Made by a program: the position numbers and the translations under genes. From contig DAOSDL010000020.1 of assembly GCA_035362335.1 (NCBI GenBank), positions 1-64,000 on the forward strand: a DNA stretch of 64,000 bases, read 5' to 3'. Position 1 is the first letter of the stretch, and each line of letters begins with the position of its first letter. Shown here piece after piece: positions 61,353 through 64,000 of this stretch. The notes under the pieces were generated by a model. That model was not told the origin of the DNA. It saw only the letters and a program-made list of their open reading frames with translations, and did no database searches. The stretch is from JAOSJT01 sp035362335. GTDB taxonomy: Bacteria; Bacteroidota; Ignavibacteria; SZUA-365.

Positions 61353-62837
61353 TCAATCGTCCTCCCTGTTCGATGCAGCGCCCGCATCCTCCCCGCGCGG
61401 AGTGGCGTGCTTGAACATCGCGATCGCCTGTTCCTTTTGCAGCGCGTGGTCCACGATGGGATGGGGATAATCCTCGCCAAGCCGGCAGCGCGCCGCGCTC
61501 CGGGTGAACATGTCGGCATCGTGCGGCCAGTGGATGTGCTTGTCCGAAAAGCCGCGCAGCTCGGGAACGTGCTCGCGGATGAAAGCGCCATCGGGATCGA
61601 AGCGGCGCGATTGCAACACGGGATTGAACACACGGAAATACGGTGCCGCGTCCACACCGGTGGAAGCGGACCACTGCCAGCCGCCGTTGTTGGATGCGAG
61701 ATCGAAATCCACCAGGCGCTCGGCGAAGTACCGCTCCCCGCGACGCCAATCCACCAGCAGATCCTTGGTAAGGAACATGGCCACCACCATGCGCAAGCGA
61801 TTGTGCATCCAGCCCGTTGCCCGGAAGGCGCGCATCGCGGCATCCACCAGGGGATACCCCGTGCGTCCTTCGCACCATGCGGCGAAATGCTCGTCCCCGC
61901 CCGGCCAGTGCAAGGCGTCGTACTCGGGCCGGAACGCGCCGTGCTCAACATGCGGAAACTGGTCGAGAATCATCTGATAAAATTCGCGCCATATCAGCTC
62001 CGACAGCCAGGTGTCGGCGCCCGGCGACGCGTTTTCAAGGGCTGCGCGCATCAGCGTGCGCACGGAGATGGTGCCGAAACGCAGATGCGTGGATAGTCCG
62101 GAGGTGGCGCCCAGGGCCGGGAAGTCGCGCTCGTCCTTGTAGCGGCTCATGCGCGGTAGGAAGTCCCCGAGCATGCGCCTGGCGCCCTCGCTGCCCGCGG
62201 GCTGGCTCAGCGTCGCGCGGGTAAAGCCCAGCGCGTCGAGGTCCCACGCCATGCCCGTATCCCGCAGCTTGTCCCTGCCCATCAGTGCGCGCTTGTCCAT
62301 GCGTTGCACGGCCAACGGCGGGGGACTTTCGATCGCGTCACCGTGCAGACGGCGCAGCCAGGCCTTTTTCCACGGAGTGAACACGCGATAAGGTTCGCCG
62401 CCACCGGTGCGCAGTTCCGTTCCCTCGAACACCACCTGATCCCTGTAATCGCGCAATGCTTTGCCCATCGCCTTCAGACGCGAGTGCACATCGGCATCGC
62501 GCCGCTTTGCCGCGGGTTCGTAATCGCGATTGGTGAAAACGGCCTGTGCGTCGACGCGCTGCGCGAGTTCGGGCAGGAGCACGCGCGGGTCGCCGTGCAG
62601 CACCACGAGATCGGAGCCCAGGCGCAGCAAATCCTCGCGCAGTTCGCGCACGGAATCGTGTATGAAGGTGACGCGGCGGTCGTCGCGCAGCGGCAGCGCA
62701 TCGAGTATGCCGCTGTCGAATACGAACACGGGCAGCACCTCGCCCGACTGCCGCGTGGCTTCGGCGAGCGCGGTGTTGTCGTCCAGACGCAGATCGCGCC
62801 GAAACCACATGATGGAACGGGGAAAAGAAACGGACAT
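61353..62837 (-). CDS. phrB: Deoxyribodipyrimidine photo-lyase (class I CPD photolyase)
   Basis: 494 aa. N-terminal antenna domain: RSIMWFRRDLRLDDNTAL. FAD domain: WLSELIWREFYQMILDQFP, EGRTGYPLVDAAMRAFRATG, WMHNRLRMVVAMFLTKDLLV, and DFDLASNNGGWQWSASTGVD. It uses blue light to repair cyclobutane pyrimidine dimers. All FAD and electron-path regions are present. It is divergent from the cytochrome oxidase operon. Confidence 0.96.
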   Translation of the reverse strand: MSVSFPRSIMWFRRDLRLDDNTALAEATRQSGEVLPVFVFDSGILDALPLRDDRRVTFIHDSVRELREDLLRLGSDLVVLHGDPRVLLPELAQRVDAQAVFTNRDYEPAAKRRDADVHSRLKAMGKALRDYRDQVVFEGTELRTGGGEPYRVFTPWKKAWLRRLHGDAIESPPPLAVQRMDKRALMGRDKLRDTGMAWDLDALGFTRATLSQPAGSEGARRMLGDFLPRMSRYKDERDFPALGATSGLSTHLRFGTISVRTLMRAALENASPGADTWLSELIWREFYQMILDQFPHVEHGAFRPEYDALHWPGGDEHFAAWCEGRTGYPLVDAAMRAFRATGWMHNRLRMVVAMFLTKDLLVDWRRGERYFAERLVDFDLASNNGGWQWSASTGVDAAPYFRVFNPVLQSRRFDPDGAFIREHVPELRGFSDKHIHWPHDADMFTRSAARCRLGEDYPHPIVDHALQKEQAIAMFKHATPRGEDAGAASNREDD

Positions 62838-63143
62838 GCGTGCAATCCTCGGCTTCGGAACAGTACCGCCTCCGACAACACCGCGAACACGGAGATAATT
62901 TCCCGCCGCGCCGCCGCCGGCAGCTCGGGCGCGCTGCGCACGCGGAGGAAGCGCTTCCGTGGCAATGCCGGCGGGGTTCCGGCGCAGGGCGCGGGGACGC
63001 GGGAGAATGCGGCCCGCATGTCCGAGAAAAAAACATTTTCTTCAAAAAAAGAAAAAACTCTTGACAAGCGCTTCGAGTATTCCGTAGCTTTCCATATTGA
63101 ATTCACTGATCGTCGTACCTGCATCCCAGGCAATCCGAGAGCC
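62838..63143. other. Divergent promoter region between photolyase and cytochrome genes
   Basis: No gene. An A-rich tract (63031-63058) precedes a TTGACA box for the cytochrome gene, listed separately. The photolyase promoter must also lie here. Confidence 0.5.
63061..63090 (+). promoter_or_regulatory. Candidate promoter of the cytochrome oxidase operon
   Basis: Perfect TTGACA (63061-63066) with TAGCTT (63085-63090) 18 bp downstream, after an A-rich tract. The leader to the ATG at 63144 would be ~45 nt. Confidence 0.5.
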
Positions 63144-63719
63144 ATGGCAATGACATCACGCACATCCGCGTTCTTCCGCTTCTCTTTATCCAGTCCAGAT
63201 AAGCTTCGGCGTACCGTGATTCTCCTTCTCCTTCCGGCCGTGTTGTTGGGCGGGTGCTACGCCTTTGTGCGCGACGAGACGCCGCCCGAGTGGAGCGATC
63301 CCGCGGGCGACGCCGAGGCGGTGGGCGCCATCGCCGCGGGTACCGGGGGACCCGGCGCCGCGGTGTTCAACGCCAAATGCGCCGTGTGTCATCAGATGGG
63401 CGGCACCGGCATACCGGGCGTGTATCCTTCGCTGGCGGGCTCGGCTCTGGCCACGGGCGACGAGCGCCTGGCCATTCGTATCGTGCTGCACGGGTTCCAG
63501 GGTCCGATCGAACGCAACGGCAGCAAATACAACGGTGTGATGCAGCCGTGGAGAAACGATCTCTCCGATCAGCAGATCGCCGACGTGCTGACCTACGTGC
63601 GCAGCAGTTGGGGCAACACCGCAGCCGCCGTGACGCCGGAAGCGGTGAAGGCCGAACGCGAAGCGACAAAAACGCGTACGCGCGCCTACACCGAAGCGGA
63701 ACTCGTTCCCGCACTTTGA
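63144..63719 (+). CDS. Class I cytochrome c lipoprotein
   Basis: 191 aa from the ATG at 63144; the ATG at 63150 is also possible. After ~20 residues comes a lipoprotein signal, RRTVILLLLPAVLLGGC. One heme c domain holds CAVCH in FNAKCAVCHQMGGTGIPGVY and the axial Met in YNGVMQPWRNDLSDQQIADV. A ~35-residue charged tail follows. Anchored outside the inner membrane or on the outer membrane, it should pass electrons to the oxidase whose subunit II gene starts 35 bp later. Confidence 0.92.
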   Translation: MAMTSRTSAFFRFSLSSPDKLRRTVILLLLPAVLLGGCYAFVRDETPPEWSDPAGDAEAVGAIAAGTGGPGAAVFNAKCAVCHQMGGTGIPGVYPSLAGSALATGDERLAIRIVLHGFQGPIERNGSKYNGVMQPWRNDLSDQQIADVLTYVRSSWGNTAAAVTPEAVKAEREATKTRTRAYTEAELVPAL

Positions 63720-63754
63720 TACCGTTCATCCCATGCACCTGAGGTGGATTGCTC

Positions 63755-64000
63755 ATGCTTGATTGGCTACCGGAAAACGTCTCCGCGTTCGGCGAGGGTA
63801 TCGATCATCTGTTCTCCCTGATCTACTACATCTCCGTCGCCATATTCGTGCTCGTCAACGCCATTTACCTGCTGTTCATCATCAAGTATCGCAGGAAGCG
63901 CAAAGGCGAGAAGGCCTACCATTTCCACGGCAGCAACGTGCTGGAATTTTCGTGGACGGCACTGCCGTTCGCACTCTTCCTTTTTCTCGCCTTCTACAGC
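63755..64000 (+). CDS. coxB: Cytochrome c oxidase subunit II, N-terminal part
   Basis: 82 codons before the window ends; GAGG lies 10 nt before the ATG. The N-terminus MLDWLPENVSAFGEGIDHLF, a first transmembrane helix (LIYYISVAIFVLVNAIYLLF), the basic/His loop YRRKRKGEKAYHFHGSNVLE, and the start of the second helix (WTALPFALFLFLAFYS) are the typical CoxB start. The copper-A domain would lie beyond the edge. Probably part of a caa3- or aa3-type heme-copper oxidase operon. Confidence 0.85.
   Translation, partial: MLDWLPENVSAFGEGIDHLFSLIYYISVAIFVLVNAIYLLFIIKYRRKRKGEKAYHFHGSNVLEFSWTALPFALFLFLAFYS

Overview
The window is about 60% GC and densely coded. It most likely comes from a bacterium of the Bacteroidota/Chlorobi (FCB) group. 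Three things point there. Two large secreted proteins end in type IX secretion (T9SS, type A) sorting domains. The arginine cluster uses the Bacteroidetes/Xanthomonas-type N-acyl-ornithine carbamoyltransferase instead of ordinary ArgF. FG-GAP surface proteins, an OprP-like porin and a GH31/CotH/PAP2 envelope complement add to the picture. A heme-copper oxidase operon at the right edge suggests an aerobic or facultative lifestyle. I cannot name a genus. No rRNA, tRNA, CRISPR array or intact insertion sequence was found.

Layout. 1-5216 (minus): two surface proteins, one cut by the window edge. 5783-8380 (minus): an ECF sigma factor, a small anti-sigma-like protein, a universal stress protein and a TolB-like lipoprotein, closed by a strong terminator. 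8710-13388 (plus): a double zinc-ribbon protein, an IscR-like Rrf2 regulator, tgt, yajC, ribBA and greA. 13389-14972: a gene-free repeat island with two 422-bp direct repeats around ten copies of a ~57-bp unit. 14948-16978 (minus): an S9 peptidase. 17183-23897 (plus): a SUF iron-sulfur operon (sufB-C-D-S-U-T, a bacilliredoxin, an Rrf2 regulator). 24026-30920 (plus): an unknown helical protein, a T9SS FG-GAP protein, a small zinc-finger-like protein and a 1029-aa membrane protein with a Lon-protease-like domain inside and LamG domains outside. 31279-36935 (minus): PAP2, CotH, porin and GH31 envelope genes. 37196-45407 (plus): a tightly coupled eight-gene arginine operon. 45447-53000: an SSS transporter and two divergent SpoIIE-type phosphatases. 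52900-59364 (plus): a DUF885 protein, an AmgK/RapZ-C/MurU-like amino-sugar module, a hydrolase and rsgA. 59820-64000: a POT transporter, a photolyase, a cytochrome c lipoprotein and the start of coxB.

Most operons are translationally coupled through ATGA or similar overlaps. The arginine operon holds every step from glutamate to arginine except carbamoyl-phosphate synthesis. Its ~245-nt leader contains a 33-codon reading frame with nine arginine codons in the last 19, followed by a C-rich, G-poor stretch. This looks like a leader-peptide attenuator and is the most interesting observation here. Other notable points are the sigma-like/zinc-finger/Lon-LamG gene set with a shared 47-bp upstream element, the repeat island, a promoter-proximal terminator before greA, and the kinase/RapZ-C/nucleotidyltransferase triplet.
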